A program made the translations under genes and the position numbers. From Streptomyces guryensis (lineage in GTDB: Bacteria > Actinomycetota > Actinomycetes > Streptomycetales > Streptomycetaceae), in NCBI RefSeq assembly GCF_021261325.1, contig NZ_JAJSBI010000011.1, positions 124,001-188,000 of the forward strand: a DNA stretch of 64,000 nucleotides. The letters are read 5' to 3'. The notes below the pieces were generated by a model. The model was not told the DNA's origin, did no database searches, and was given only the letters and a program-made list of their open reading frames with translations. Below are positions 33,737 through 42,210 of this stretch, one piece after another (the stretch's first letter is position 1; the number at the start of each line of letters is the position of its first letter).

Positions 33737-33831
33737 GGCCTCTCTCCCTCGTGTGTTCACCTGTCTCCGCTCCCAAGGTTCCCCCCTCCATCCGCACACG
33801 TCAAGAAATACATGAAATCCAGTGCGTGCTT

Positions 33832-33861
33832 TTGAATGCGTGAATGTCGTATCGCTACAGT
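33832..33861 (+). promoter_or_regulatory. Promoter for a leaderless winged-helix gene
   Basis: TTGAAT (33832-33837) and TACAGT (33856-33861) are 18 bases apart. The -10 ends six bases before ATG 33868, so the transcript probably begins at the start codon. Confidence 0.6.
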
Positions 33862-33867
33862 TGGAAC

Positions 33868-34230
33868 ATGGATGGAGTGCCCGAGCCACACACCGGATGG
33901 ACGTTCGTCACCAATCACGCGCGCGTACTGGCGGCCATCGCTGACAACCACAGCGCCCGGATCCGCGATATCGCCGCGCACTGCCGCCTCACCGAACGCG
34001 CCGTCCAGAAGATCATTTCCGACCTCGAACAGGCGGGGTATCTCTCCCACACCAGGGAGGGACGCACCAACACCTACCGGATAGATCCCAGTAAGATCCT
34101 GCGACATCCCGCCGAGGCGGGACTGACGGTGGCGTCACTGCTCTCCCTGCTCGTGCAGGCCGAGACCGCCCGCTCCACCGCCTCCGCATCCGCCTCCGAC
34201 GACGGCACACGGCCCCACGCCGCGACCTGA
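33868..34230 (+). CDS. MarR-like winged-helix transcriptional regulator
   Basis: The 120-residue protein has a single winged helix: FVTNHARVLAAIADNHSARI, DIAAHCRLTERAVQKIISDL (helix-turn-helix), EQAGYLSHTREGRTNTYRID (wing). A hydrophobic helix (LTVASLLSLLVQAE) that may mediate dimerisation follows, then a loose Ser/Ala-rich tail. Start is ATG 33868; an in-frame GTG at 33844 is possible but lies in the promoter. It is divergent from the STAS-ANTAR gene and may regulate it or itself. The small size and lack of an effector domain argue for a simple repressor. Confidence 0.8.
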   Translation: MDGVPEPHTGWTFVTNHARVLAAIADNHSARIRDIAAHCRLTERAVQKIISDLEQAGYLSHTREGRTNTYRIDPSKILRHPAEAGLTVASLLSLLVQAETARSTASASASDDGTRPHAAT

Positions 34231-34280
34231 CGACAGCACCGCCCGACTGAGCGGTCCCGGTGCAGTCCGGCGCGGTACCC

Positions 34281-34320
34281 GCCCCCCTGAGGGGCGCGGC
34301 GAACTGCGCGACCGGCCCCC
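34281..34320 (-). repeat. Dispersed intergenic repeat, copy 4 (short form, reversed)
   Basis: GCCCCCCTGAGGGGCGC followed by GGCGAACTGCGCGACCGGCC is the reverse complement of the short-form core. It lies between the convergent ends of the winged-helix and LacI genes. Confidence 0.65.
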
Positions 34321-34357
34321 TCGGCCCGTGCGCGGCGAAGGCTCATGTCGATACGGC

Positions 34358-35395
34358 TCAGGCCGAGGCGCGTCGCACCAGTGTCGTCGGCAGGACCACG
34401 CTGGACGGTGCACCCCCGACGCCCTGGTCGGTGCTGCGGGGACCGAGGCGGCGCAGCAGCAGCCGGGCCATCAGCCGCCCCATCTCCTCGATGTCCTGAC
34501 GGACCGTCGTCAGCTGCGGATCGGCCTGCTCGGCCACGGGCAGCATGTCGTCGAAGCCGATCACGGCGACATCGTCGGGCACCCGCCGCCCACGCTCACG
34601 CAGCACGCGCAGCGCGCCCACCGCGGAGAGGTCGTTGGCGGCGAACACGGCGTCCAGATCGGGGCGGCGGTCGAGGAGTTCCCGCATCGCCCGCTCACCG
34701 CCCGCCGGGGTGAAGTCGCTCTCGACGATGAGCCGGGGGTCGGCATCGACCATGACGTCCCGGAAGCCGTCGAGCCGGTCCGCCGCGGATGTCTGGTCGA
34801 GGGGCCCGGTGATGTGCGCGATCCGGGTGCGGCCGAGCCCCGCGAGATGGCGTACGGCCTCGCGGGCGCCGCCCCGGTTGTCGCTGTCGACGTACACCAC
34901 GCCGCTTCGGCCGTCGCTCCAGCCGGGCCGCCCGCCGAACACCGTCGGCACACCCGCGTGCTGGATCAGGCCGGGCAGCGGGTCGTCGAGGTGCAGGGAG
35001 AAGACGAGCGCGCCGTCGACATGGCCCCCGGCGAGATAGCGGCCGACGCGGGCGTGGTCGCCGCGGCCCTCGGTGAGCAGCAGCACGAGCTGGTTGTCAT
35101 GGGCCGTCAACTCCTTGCTGATGCCCCTCAGTTGCAGCGCGAAGAAGGGGTCGGCGAAGACACGGGTCTCCGGACTCGGCGATGACCACGGCCACGGCGT
35201 CGTGCCGCCTGGTCACCAGGGAGCGGGCGGCCTGGTTGGGCACGTATCCGAGTTCCTCCACCGCCCGCCGGACCCGTGCGACGAGGGTTCCCTGACCCCG
35301 TCCCCGCCGTTGACCACCCGCGAGACGGTGGCCCGGGACACGCCCGCCCGGGCGGCCACGGCCTCCAGCGTGGGGCGCGGCGCTGTGTCGGTCAC
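34358..35395 (-). pseudogene. LacI-family regulator with two compensating frameshifts
   Basis: From GTG 35395 (AGGAG upstream) the frame encodes a LacI helix-turn-helix (TLEAVAARAGVSRATVSRVV), then shifts at about 35290. The next frame carries TLVARVRRAVEELGYVPNQA (hinge), and at about 35178 sequence returns to the first frame for the whole ligand domain (ETRVFADPFFALQLRGISKE to VVLPTTLVRRASA). In the original frame the shifted stretch contains a stop at 35213. A one-base loss followed by a one-base gain explains it. Either the gene is inactivated or two sequencing errors occurred. Otherwise domain lengths are normal. Confidence 0.75.
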
Positions 35396-35529
35396 TTCGG
35401 CTCCTGCTGCTGCTCGGCGGTTGCCGATCAGGATAGCTCCGGGGCGGACGGAGCTGTGAGAGCGCTCTCGGATCTTCGAAATCCGCGGTGCCGAGCTCTG
35501 GCACACGGCCCCGAGCGAACGGCCACGCC

Positions 35530-36576
35530 TCAGCCGGGGGAGCCTCCATCCGAAACGTCCGGCGGTGGCCCCTTCTTCGCCCTGCTCGGCTGCACCCGCT
35601 TCGGCTCCCCCGGCATCTTCGGATACTCCGGCGGATACGGCAGATCGCCCAGCCCGTGGTCGCGCTCGTCCCTTCGTGCGAGTTCCAGCAGGGGCTCCAG
35701 CGAGAAGCGGTGGTCGTCCATGTCCGCGTGCACGTCGCCGAGTTCGGCGAAGCGCGCGGGCATGGTCGCGATGTCGAAGTCCCGGGGGTGGGCGACCCCG
35801 ACCTCGTCCCAGGCCAGGGGCGCCGAGACCGGGGCGTGCGGGCGTGGCCGTACGGAGTAGGCGGAGGCGATGGTGCGGTCCCTGGCGGTCTGGTTGTAGT
35901 CGACGAAGATGCGCTCGCCCCGCTCCTCCTTCCACCACTTGATGGTCACGTGGTCCGGCATCCGGCGCTCCAGCTCCCGGCCCACGGCGATGGCCGCGCG
36001 CCGGACCTGAGTGAAGGTCCAGCGCGGCTCGATCGGCACGAAGACGTGCAGGCCGCGGCCGCCGGAGGTCTTGGGGAAGCCTCGCAGGCCGCCGAACTCG
36101 TCGAGGACGGCCCGCAGTTCGTGGGCGGCTCGCACGGCGTCGTCGAAGTCGGTGCCGGGCTGCGGGTCGAGGTCGACGCGGAGTTCGTCGGGGCGGTCGA
36201 CGTCGTCGCGGCGCACCGGCCAGGGGTGGAAGGTGAGCGTGCCGTACTGGGCGGCCCACAGGACGGCGGCCTCCTCGGTGGGGCACATCTCGTCGGCGCT
36301 GCGGCCGCTGGGGAAGGTGATGTGGGCGGTCGGGATCCAGTCGGGCATGTTCTTCGGCGCCCGCTTCTGGAAGAAGTTCTCGCCGGTCACGCCCTCCGGA
36401 TAGCGCTCCAGGGTGGTGGGGCGGTCGCGCAGGGCGCGGAGGATGCCGGGGCCGACCGCGATGTAGTACCGGGCGAGGTCCAGCTTGGTGAAACCGCGCT
36501 CCGGGAAGAAGATCTTGTCCGGGCTGGACAGGCGGACGGTGCGGCCGCCCGCTTCCAGTTCCACCGCTTCGCCCAT
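35530..36576 (-). CDS. LigD-type polymerase/primase domain protein (non-homologous end joining)
   Basis: The 348-residue protein corresponds to the LigD polymerase domain: VRLSSPDKIFFPERGFTKLD at the N-terminus, the metal-binding pair in ELRVDLDPQPGTDF, the nucleotide-contact motif KTSGGRGLHVFVPI and IFVDYNQTARDRTIASAYSV. It would fill gaps with ribonucleotides or deoxynucleotides at broken ends before ligation. It is divergent from an ATP-dependent ligase, as in the split LigC/LigD-Pol pairs of actinobacteria; no ku gene is in the window. The ATG lies six bases after TACCGT, suggesting leaderless expression. The C-terminal tail is Lys/Pro-rich. Confidence 0.9.
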   Translation of the reverse strand: MGEAVELEAGGRTVRLSSPDKIFFPERGFTKLDLARYYIAVGPGILRALRDRPTTLERYPEGVTGENFFQKRAPKNMPDWIPTAHITFPSGRSADEMCPTEEAAVLWAAQYGTLTFHPWPVRRDDVDRPDELRVDLDPQPGTDFDDAVRAAHELRAVLDEFGGLRGFPKTSGGRGLHVFVPIEPRWTFTQVRRAAIAVGRELERRMPDHVTIKWWKEERGERIFVDYNQTARDRTIASAYSVRPRPHAPVSAPLAWDEVGVAHPRDFDIATMPARFAELGDVHADMDDHRFSLEPLLELARRDERDHGLGDLPYPPEYPKMPGEPKRVQPSRAKKGPPPDVSDGGSPG

Positions 36577-36582
36577 GCGGCC

Positions 36583-36588
36583 ACGGTA
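36583..36588 (-). promoter_or_regulatory. -10 element of the leaderless LigD-polymerase gene
   Basis: On the minus strand TACCGT is followed by exactly six bases and the ATG. The pattern matches TANNNT-N6-ATG leaderless promoters elsewhere in the window. Confidence 0.5.
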
Positions 36589-36650
36589 GGCGCACCCCAT
36601 GAACCTCGCATACCGGGCGGCAAGCGGCGTATGCGAGCAGAATCGGATCC

Positions 36651-37712
36651 ATGGATCTGCCGGTGATGCCGCCCGTGAAGCCGATGCTCGCCAAGTCGGT
36701 GGCGAGGATTCCGCCGGACATGCACTACGAGGCGAAATGGGACGGCTTCCGGGCGATCGTGTTCCGCGACGGCGCCGAGGTCGAGCTCGGCAGCCGTACA
36801 GGCAAGCCGCTGACCAGGTATTTTCCCGAGCTGGTGACCGCACTGAAGGAGCGGGTGCCCGAGCGGTGCGTACTGGACGGTGAGATCGTCATCGCACGGG
36901 AGGGGCGGCTCGACTTCGACGCGCTCACCGAACGCATCCACCCCGCGGACTCCCGGGTCCGGATGCTGGCCGAGAAGACCCCTGCGTCGTTCGTGGCCTT
37001 CGACCTGCTGGCCCTGGCCGACGAGCCGCTGCTCGACGTGCAGCTGACCGACCGGCGGGCGCTGCTGGAGCGTGCGCTGGCCGAGGTCACCGCGCCGGTC
37101 CACCTCGCTCCGGCCACGACCGACATCGACGTGGCGCAGAGCTGGTTCGAGCAGTACGAGGGGGCGGGCCTGGACGGCGTCATCGCCAAGCCGCTCACGC
37201 TGCGCTACCGCCAGGACGAGCGGGCCATGTACAAGATCAAGCACGAGCGCACGGCGGACGTCGTCGTCGCGGGCTACCGCTTCCACAAGAGCGGCCCGAT
37301 CGTGGGTTCACTGCTGCTCGGCCTCTACGACGACCGGGGCGCCCTGCAGCACGTCGGCGTGTCGGCGGCGTTCCCGATGAAGCAGCGCGCGGAACTGGTA
37401 GAGGAGCTGGAACCGCTGCGCATGCCGGACTCGGCGGGCCACCCCTGGGCTGCCTGGTCCGACGAGGCGGCGCACGAGACGGCCCGGCTGCCGGGCGCGC
37501 CGAGCCGCTGGTCGGGCAAGAAGGACCTGTCCTGGGTGCCGCTGAGACCGGAGCGGGTGGCCGAGGTGGCGTACGACCACATGGAGAACGGGGCGCGCTT
37601 CCGGCACACGGCCCGCTTCCGCCGCTGGCGCCCGGACCGGACCCCGGAGAGCTGCACGTACGCGCAGCTGGAGGAGCCCGTGCGCTACGACCTGGGCGAG
37701 ATCCTCGGCTGA
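36651..37712 (+). CDS. ATP-dependent DNA ligase (LigC/LigD ligase-domain type)
   Basis: The 353-residue enzyme has the nucleotidyltransferase motifs in order: motif I EAKWDGFR with Lys29 as the adenylated residue, motif III SFVAFDLLAL, motif IV GLDGVIAKPL, motif V MYKIKHERTADVVVAGYRF, and an OB-fold (SLLLGLYDDRGALQHVGVSA onwards) with the C-terminal RFRHTARFRRWR. It seals nicks with ATP and, with the divergent polymerase, probably forms an end-joining or gap-repair pair. Only 74 bases separate the two starts, so they are likely co-regulated. An octamer tandem repeat follows 11 bases after the stop. Confidence 0.93.
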   Translation: MDLPVMPPVKPMLAKSVARIPPDMHYEAKWDGFRAIVFRDGAEVELGSRTGKPLTRYFPELVTALKERVPERCVLDGEIVIAREGRLDFDALTERIHPADSRVRMLAEKTPASFVAFDLLALADEPLLDVQLTDRRALLERALAEVTAPVHLAPATTDIDVAQSWFEQYEGAGLDGVIAKPLTLRYRQDERAMYKIKHERTADVVVAGYRFHKSGPIVGSLLLGLYDDRGALQHVGVSAAFPMKQRAELVEELEPLRMPDSAGHPWAAWSDEAAHETARLPGAPSRWSGKKDLSWVPLRPERVAEVAYDHMENGARFRHTARFRRWRPDRTPESCTYAQLEEPVRYDLGEILG

Positions 37713-37723
37713 CTCAATTGCTC

Positions 37724-37795
37724 CTCAACGGCTGAACGGCTCAACGGCTCAACGGCTCAACGGCTCAACGGCTCAACGGCTCAACGGCTCAACGG
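37724..37795 (+). repeat. Octamer tandem repeat, nine units
   Basis: The unit CTCAACGG is repeated nine times without interruption; only the second unit differs (CTGAACGG). The array starts 11 bases after the ligase stop and ends 16 bases before the first start codon of the next gene. Such perfect short repeats are prone to copy-number change. Confidence 0.9.
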
Positions 37796-37811
37796 GCAGC
37801 TTCCCTGAGTC

Positions 37812-38738
37812 GTGGTGTGGGCGAGCCTCGGCACGGCCGGCGTGTTCGAGGCGTTGACGCTGTTGGCGACCCAGGACAAGGCGGTCAGGGCGGCCAGCCC
37901 CTGGCAGGACGACCCGTATGACGCGGTGGTGTCACTGGCCCAGTTCACGGTGCCCATGCTCGCCTTGGTGATCGCGTTGCGGCTGCTCGCCTGGCGGGCG
38001 CCGGGTGGTGCGGACCGGGCACGGCAGACGGTGCGAGCGGCGGGGGCGATGACCACGCTGATCGGGCTCACGGTGGTGTCCGAGTGGGCCGCGGTCATCG
38101 CCAGGACGCCGGCCGTGGTGGCGGGAAGGTGGCCATCAGTGCTCGTCAGCGGGCTGGTCGCCTGCTCGATACTCACCGCGGTATCAGCGGTGCTGCTCGT
38201 GCGATGGCGCCGTGGGCGGGGCCCCTCCGGCAGGTGGCGGTACGACTGGCTCGGCGACGCCGTCTTCGTCTGCCGGCGGATTCCCGTACTGCGGCGCTGG
38301 GCCGGTCCGGATGCCGCAGTAGGGGTACGCCGCCGCGCGATGACCGTGTTCGTCACGCTGAGCATGCTGGCTGCCGTGGCCGTCACCGCCGCACAGGCCG
38401 TCGGCGAGCGCTGGACGGATCCGCTGCTCATCGTCTGGTTTCTGATCGTCGTGGCGACCTCCGATCTCGCGTTCTGCGTGATCAGCAACGCGGTCGCAGG
38501 GTTCATCGCCCGGCCGCCGCGCACCCGGCGCCGCCGCATCGCCGAGGCATCGGTGGTAGCCGGGTGCATCGCGATCAGTGTGGCGACGGCGTTCCGTGAC
38601 GCGTTGTGGCACGTGTTCGGGACGGGACTGCTGACGTCCGTTCCGGCCGTGGCCGCTCTCACGCTCGGAGCTGGTCTGGCCACGTCCGTGGGCACGGCCA
38701 TGCTCCTGCTCGCGTGCTTCCCGCGCGACTCCTCCTGA
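37812..38738 (+). CDS. Multi-span membrane protein of unknown function, probably 5-prime truncated
   Basis: The 308-residue frame from GTG 37812 encodes about seven hydrophobic helices with basic loops (RRGRGPSGRWRYDW, RPPRTRRRRIAEA). I do not recognise a functional family. No ribosome-binding site precedes either GTG, and a TGA lies six bases upstream in frame. The octamer array ends just before it, so the original N-terminus may have been lost or displaced by the repeat. The first residues (ASLGTAGVFEALTLLATQDK) already look like the inside of a protein. The next gene downstream is an ABC/flippase chimera. Confidence 0.6.
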   Translation: MVWASLGTAGVFEALTLLATQDKAVRAASPWQDDPYDAVVSLAQFTVPMLALVIALRLLAWRAPGGADRARQTVRAAGAMTTLIGLTVVSEWAAVIARTPAVVAGRWPSVLVSGLVACSILTAVSAVLLVRWRRGRGPSGRWRYDWLGDAVFVCRRIPVLRRWAGPDAAVGVRRRAMTVFVTLSMLAAVAVTAAQAVGERWTDPLLIVWFLIVVATSDLAFCVISNAVAGFIARPPRTRRRRIAEASVVAGCIAISVATAFRDALWHVFGTGLLTSVPAVAALTLGAGLATSVGTAMLLLACFPRDSS

Positions 38739-38796
38739 CCGGGCCGCCGCCCCGCCGGGGCGGCGCCATCCCCTTGCGACGTCCGGGTGTACACCG

Positions 38797-39117
38797 GTGA
38801 AAGGCGTGACGATGGAACCGTCCACAGAGCACGAACAGGCAGTACCGATGATCTGCGCCAGTGAGCTGTCCAAACGGGACGGACGCAGACAGGCCGTCAG
38901 CGGGCTCGGCTTCACCGTGGGAGCCGGCCAGATCTGCGCGCTGCTCGGCCCGAACGGAGCGGGCGAGACCGCACTTGCCACCGCCCTCACCCTGGCCGGA
39001 CTACCAGCGGCAGTCGCCTTCTCCGCAGTGCTGCTCCACCGCCTGCTCACCTTCTGGCTTCCGGTACTTCCCGGCTGGGCCGCCTTCACCTGTCTGATGC
39101 GCAAACGGCTGCTATAG
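38797..39117 (+). pseudogene. Chimera of an ABC-ATPase N-terminus and a flippase-like C-terminus
   Basis: The 106-residue frame starts like an ABC ATPase (MICASELSKRDGRRQAVSGL, then GQICALLGPNGAGET). The Walker A Lys is replaced by Glu and the rest of the cassette is gone. From about 38965 it continues as ALTLAGLPAAVAFSAVLLHR, then LLTFWLPVLPGWAAF, which is the C-terminal helix pair of UPF0104/lysylphosphatidylglycerol-synthase-like membrane proteins. An in-frame deletion joined two unrelated genes. The product, if made, should have neither activity. Confidence 0.7.
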
Positions 39118-39219
39118 GGACGTCACAGTGAAGTGCCGGCGAACATCGCCGTCACGTGTCCTTGGCGCCGTGCGCCGGGCCCGAGGTCGTACCGATGTGG
39201 TCTGGGGAAACGCAACGGC

Positions 39220-40410
39220 TCAGGGCTGCATCAGCACCTTGACCGCGCCGTCCTGCTTGCGCTGGAACATCTCGTACGCGTGCGGAGCGTCGGTGAGCGG
39301 CAGCCGGTGGGTGGCGAAGTCGTCGACCCCGAGCGGGTCCTCGTCCGTCAGGTACGGGAGGATCTCGTCGCTCCAGCGGCGCACGTTGGCCTGGCCCATG
39401 CGGATCTGGATCTGCTTGTCGAACATGGTGAGCAGGGGCATCGGATCGGCCGTGCCACCGTAGACGCCGACGAGGGACAGCGTGCCGCCGCGGCGGACCA
39501 GTTCGATGGCGGTGTGCAGGGCGGCGAGGCGGTCGATGCTGAAGCGTTCGGCGAGCGGGCCGGCCAGCTTGCGGGGCAGCAGGGCCGAGGCCTGCTGAGC
39601 CAGCCGTGCGGCCGCGCTGCCGTGGGCCTCGGTGCCGACGGCATCGATCACGGCGTCGGGGCCGCGGCCGTCGGTCCGGTCGCGGATCGCGGTGACCAGC
39701 TCCTTCTCGTTGTCGAAGCTCCTCAGGTCGAACGTCTCCACGCCCCGCGCGTGTGCCCGGCGCAGCCGGTCGCCGACCAGGTCCACCCCGAACACCCGCT
39801 CCGCGCCGCGCACTTGGGCGACCCGACAGGCCATGTCCCCGATCGGCCCGAGACCGAGCACGGCCACGCTGCCGCCCTCCGGGATCCCCGCGTACTCGAC
39901 CGCCTGCCAGGCGGTGGGCAGCACGTCGGAGAGATAGACGAAGCGGTCGTCGGGCGGCCCCTCCGGGACCTTGATCGGCCCGTACTGAGCCTGCGGCACC
40001 CGCAGATACTCGGCCTGGGCGCCCGGCACCGCGCCGTACAGGCGGGTGTAGCCGAACAGGGCGGCGCCCATGCCCTCGCCGGTCACCTGTGTGGTCTCGC
40101 ACTGCGTGGGCAGCCCCGTGAGGCACATCCAGCAGTCGCCGCAGGCGATCTGGAACGGCACCACCACCCGGTCGCCCGCCGCCAGGTCGGGCACCCCGGC
40201 CCCGACCTCCTCGACGATGCCCATCGGTTCGTGTCCGAGGATGTCGCCCGGTGTCATGAACGGTGTGAGCACCTCGTACAGATGCAGATCGGAGCCGCAC
40301 AGCCCCGTCGAGGTGATGCGGATGACGGCGTCCGTCGGCTCCTGGATCCTCGGATCGGGCATGTCCTCCACCCGTACGTCCCGCTTCCCCTGCCAGGTCA
40401 CAGCCTTCAT
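39220..40410 (-). CDS. Zinc-dependent medium-chain alcohol dehydrogenase
   Basis: ATG 40410 with GGAGGGAG upstream gives 396 residues. Catalytic zinc ligands are in TGLCGSDLHLYE (Cys) and GHEPMGIVEE (His, Glu); the structural zinc site is in ACGDCWMCLTGLPTQCE. The NAD-binding fold has VAVLGLGPIGDMACRVAQ and VFGVDLVGDRL. The insert after the nucleotide domain (AAARLAQQASALLPRKLAGP) and the length resemble glutathione-independent formaldehyde dehydrogenase-like proteins. Substrate is uncertain; an aldehyde or polyol is likely. It is divergent from the DUF3048 lipoprotein gene. Confidence 0.88.
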   Translation of the reverse strand: MKAVTWQGKRDVRVEDMPDPRIQEPTDAVIRITSTGLCGSDLHLYEVLTPFMTPGDILGHEPMGIVEEVGAGVPDLAAGDRVVVPFQIACGDCWMCLTGLPTQCETTQVTGEGMGAALFGYTRLYGAVPGAQAEYLRVPQAQYGPIKVPEGPPDDRFVYLSDVLPTAWQAVEYAGIPEGGSVAVLGLGPIGDMACRVAQVRGAERVFGVDLVGDRLRRAHARGVETFDLRSFDNEKELVTAIRDRTDGRGPDAVIDAVGTEAHGSAAARLAQQASALLPRKLAGPLAERFSIDRLAALHTAIELVRRGGTLSLVGVYGGTADPMPLLTMFDKQIQIRMGQANVRRWSDEILPYLTDEDPLGVDDFATHRLPLTDAPHAYEMFQRKQDGAVKVLMQP

Positions 40411-40554
40411 CGCGTGGCGCTCCCTCCGTCGCATCGGTGTGTCTGCTCCCGCGGTGCCGCCCGGGTACCCGCCCCGCCGCCTCCCGAAGCGGGATCGGGG
40501 ACGAGGCCGGAAACCGGCCCCGGAGCGGGGTCAGGGCCAATGGGCGTATCGCAC

Positions 40555-40611
40555 GCGCACAATCAGGACCAAACGGGTATGGCCATCTATGAACGTATAA
40601 GCGCACAATCA
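40555..40611. promoter_or_regulatory. Direct repeats upstream of the DUF3048 gene
   Basis: GCGCACAATCA occurs at 40555-40565 and 40601-40611, each preceded by CGTAT. The AT-richer 46-base spacing suggests two binding sites for one regulator in the divergent gap with the alcohol dehydrogenase. Confidence 0.4.
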
Positions 40612-40635
40612 CTGAAACGGGATGTGGTGGCCACG

Positions 40636-41628
40636 GTGAGCACGGGACGGTTGGCGCGTCCGCGACGCGCCTCGATGACAGTGGCGCTGCTGGCCGCCGC
40701 GGCAACGGCCGCGCTGGCGGCAGGCTGCACGGATCAGCACGGCCCGACGCAGGACGGACGCGGCCGGGTGCAGACGCCGGCCCCCAAACAACCGAAGCAG
40801 GTGGCCCGTGGCGCCCCCGTACTCGCCGTGAAGATCGACAACGCGCCCGAGGCCCGGCCCCAGACAGGGCTCGAATCGGCGGACATCGTGTACGCGGAAC
40901 AGGTCGAGGGCGGCCTGAGCCGCCTGATGGCGGTGTACGCGAGCACGTTGCCGAAGGTCGTCGGGCCGGTGCGCAGCGCCCGCGAGTCGGACCTGGAGCT
41001 GCTGCGCCAGTTCCACCGTCCGACGCTCGCCTTCTCCGGTGCGCAGCACAAGCTGCTGCCGCTCATCAACAGCGCGCCCCTGCAGGCGGAGCCGCCCGAA
41101 AAGGCGTCCGGCGCCTACTTCCGCGGCACCGGCACACCCGCACCGCACAACCTCTTCCTGCACCCCGCCCGCCTGATGCCGTCGCCACCGGGCGCGAAGG
41201 CCCTGACGACCGGTTTCCGCTACGGCGCCGCACCCTCCGGCGGCAGACCCGAGAACACGCGCACCATCCGCTACCCCGCCGCCGGCTTCACCTTCACCTG
41301 GTCCCCGGGCCTGCACCGCTACCTGGTCGCGATGGACGGGAAACCCACGACGGCGGCCGGTGGAAAGCGGGTGGCGCCGGCGACGGTCGTCGTGCAGTAC
41401 GTGAAGGTGCGCCAGTCCGCCTTCCACGACCGGCTCGGCAGCAACACCCCATACACCGAGACGGTCGGTTCCGGGAAGGCGCTGGTCCTGCGTGACGGAC
41501 GGCTCTACGACGTCCACTGGCAGCGCGTGAAGGCCACCGACGGCACGCGGTTCACGACGAAGGACGGCAAGCCGGTCGACTTCGCGAAGGGCCAGGTGTG
41601 GGTCGTCCTGACCAGGGCCACGCGATAG
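40636..41628 (+). CDS. DUF3048-domain lipoprotein
   Basis: From GTG 40636 the 330-residue protein opens with a signal peptide (RLARPRRASMTVALLAAAAT) and a lipobox LAAGC, so it is anchored to the outer face of the membrane. The remainder is the two-part DUF3048 domain: VLAVKIDNAPEARPQTGLES, ADIVYAEQVEGGLSRLMAVY, and a second half with TFTWSPGLHRYLVAMDG and AKGQVWVVLTRA. YerB of Bacillus belongs here; its role, perhaps in wall or stress biology, is unsettled. An in-frame ATG at 40579 is an alternative start but would place the direct repeats within the gene. Confidence 0.85.
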   Translation: MSTGRLARPRRASMTVALLAAAATAALAAGCTDQHGPTQDGRGRVQTPAPKQPKQVARGAPVLAVKIDNAPEARPQTGLESADIVYAEQVEGGLSRLMAVYASTLPKVVGPVRSARESDLELLRQFHRPTLAFSGAQHKLLPLINSAPLQAEPPEKASGAYFRGTGTPAPHNLFLHPARLMPSPPGAKALTTGFRYGAAPSGGRPENTRTIRYPAAGFTFTWSPGLHRYLVAMDGKPTTAAGGKRVAPATVVVQYVKVRQSAFHDRLGSNTPYTETVGSGKALVLRDGRLYDVHWQRVKATDGTRFTTKDGKPVDFAKGQVWVVLTRATR

Positions 41629-41639
41629 GTCCGGCGCGC

Positions 41640-42104
41640 TCAGCCCTGCGCCACGAGGGGTTCCGCCGGGTTGCGGAGCCCCTCGGCCGCATCGGCGACC
41701 CGCCGGATGAGATCGAAGAACACCGACTGTTCCTCGGCGGACAGCGGCGCCAGGAACACCTGGTTCATCCGCGCCGTGCGCACGGTCAGCTTGCGGTGCG
41801 TGCGCACACCGTCGTCGGTCAGGCGCAGCAGGAAACGGCGGCCGTCCTGCGGATCACGCACCTTGTCGAGCAGCCCGCGGCGCCCCAGGCGGCTGATCAC
41901 CTCGGCGATCGTCGACCGGTCCAGCCCCACCCGCTCCCCCACCGTGCGCTGGTCCAGGCCCGGCTCGGCGACGAGCGCGTTGAGGACCGCGAACTGCGGC
42001 GAGGTGATCTCCTCCGAGACCATCGTGTTCCACAGCAGGTAGTGGGCCTGCTGCAGCCGCCGGGCCAGGTGCCCGGGGTGGGTGGTGAGATCCACCGCGG
42101 CCAT
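41640..42104 (-). CDS. pcaV: MarR-family repressor of the pca operon
   Basis: The 154-residue protein is a standard MarR regulator: HYLLWNTMVSEEITSPQFAV, a winged helix with RTVGERVGLDRSTIAEVISR and GLLDKVRDPQDGRRFLLRLT, and dimerisation helices at both ends. It is divergent from pcaI, the position of the protocatechuate-responsive PcaV of S. coelicolor, which represses pcaIJFHGBL until protocatechuate binds. An arginine in a DPQDGRR wing fits DNA contact. Symbol assigned from context and family, not from a residue-by-residue comparison. Confidence 0.85.
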   Translation of the reverse strand: MAAVDLTTHPGHLARRLQQAHYLLWNTMVSEEITSPQFAVLNALVAEPGLDQRTVGERVGLDRSTIAEVISRLGRRGLLDKVRDPQDGRRFLLRLTDDGVRTHRKLTVRTARMNQVFLAPLSAEEQSVFFDLIRRVADAAEGLRNPAEPLVAQG

Positions 42105-42210
42105 GTGCGCTCCCGAGGTCGAAATCGTTGGTGCACTGAACGATACCCGGACCTTCTGTCCACTGTCTGTAGTTGTGCATACGCTGCTGACCTTGCACTT
42201 CCCCTGGGTC

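Noticed and set aside
35178..35300. Programmed double frameshift in the LacI gene
   Set aside because: No slippery sequence at either site, and the in-frame stop removes the hinge. Decay or read error is more likely.
37724..37795. Octamer array as a CRISPR-like element
   Set aside because: The repeats are eight bases long with no spacers and no cas genes nearby.
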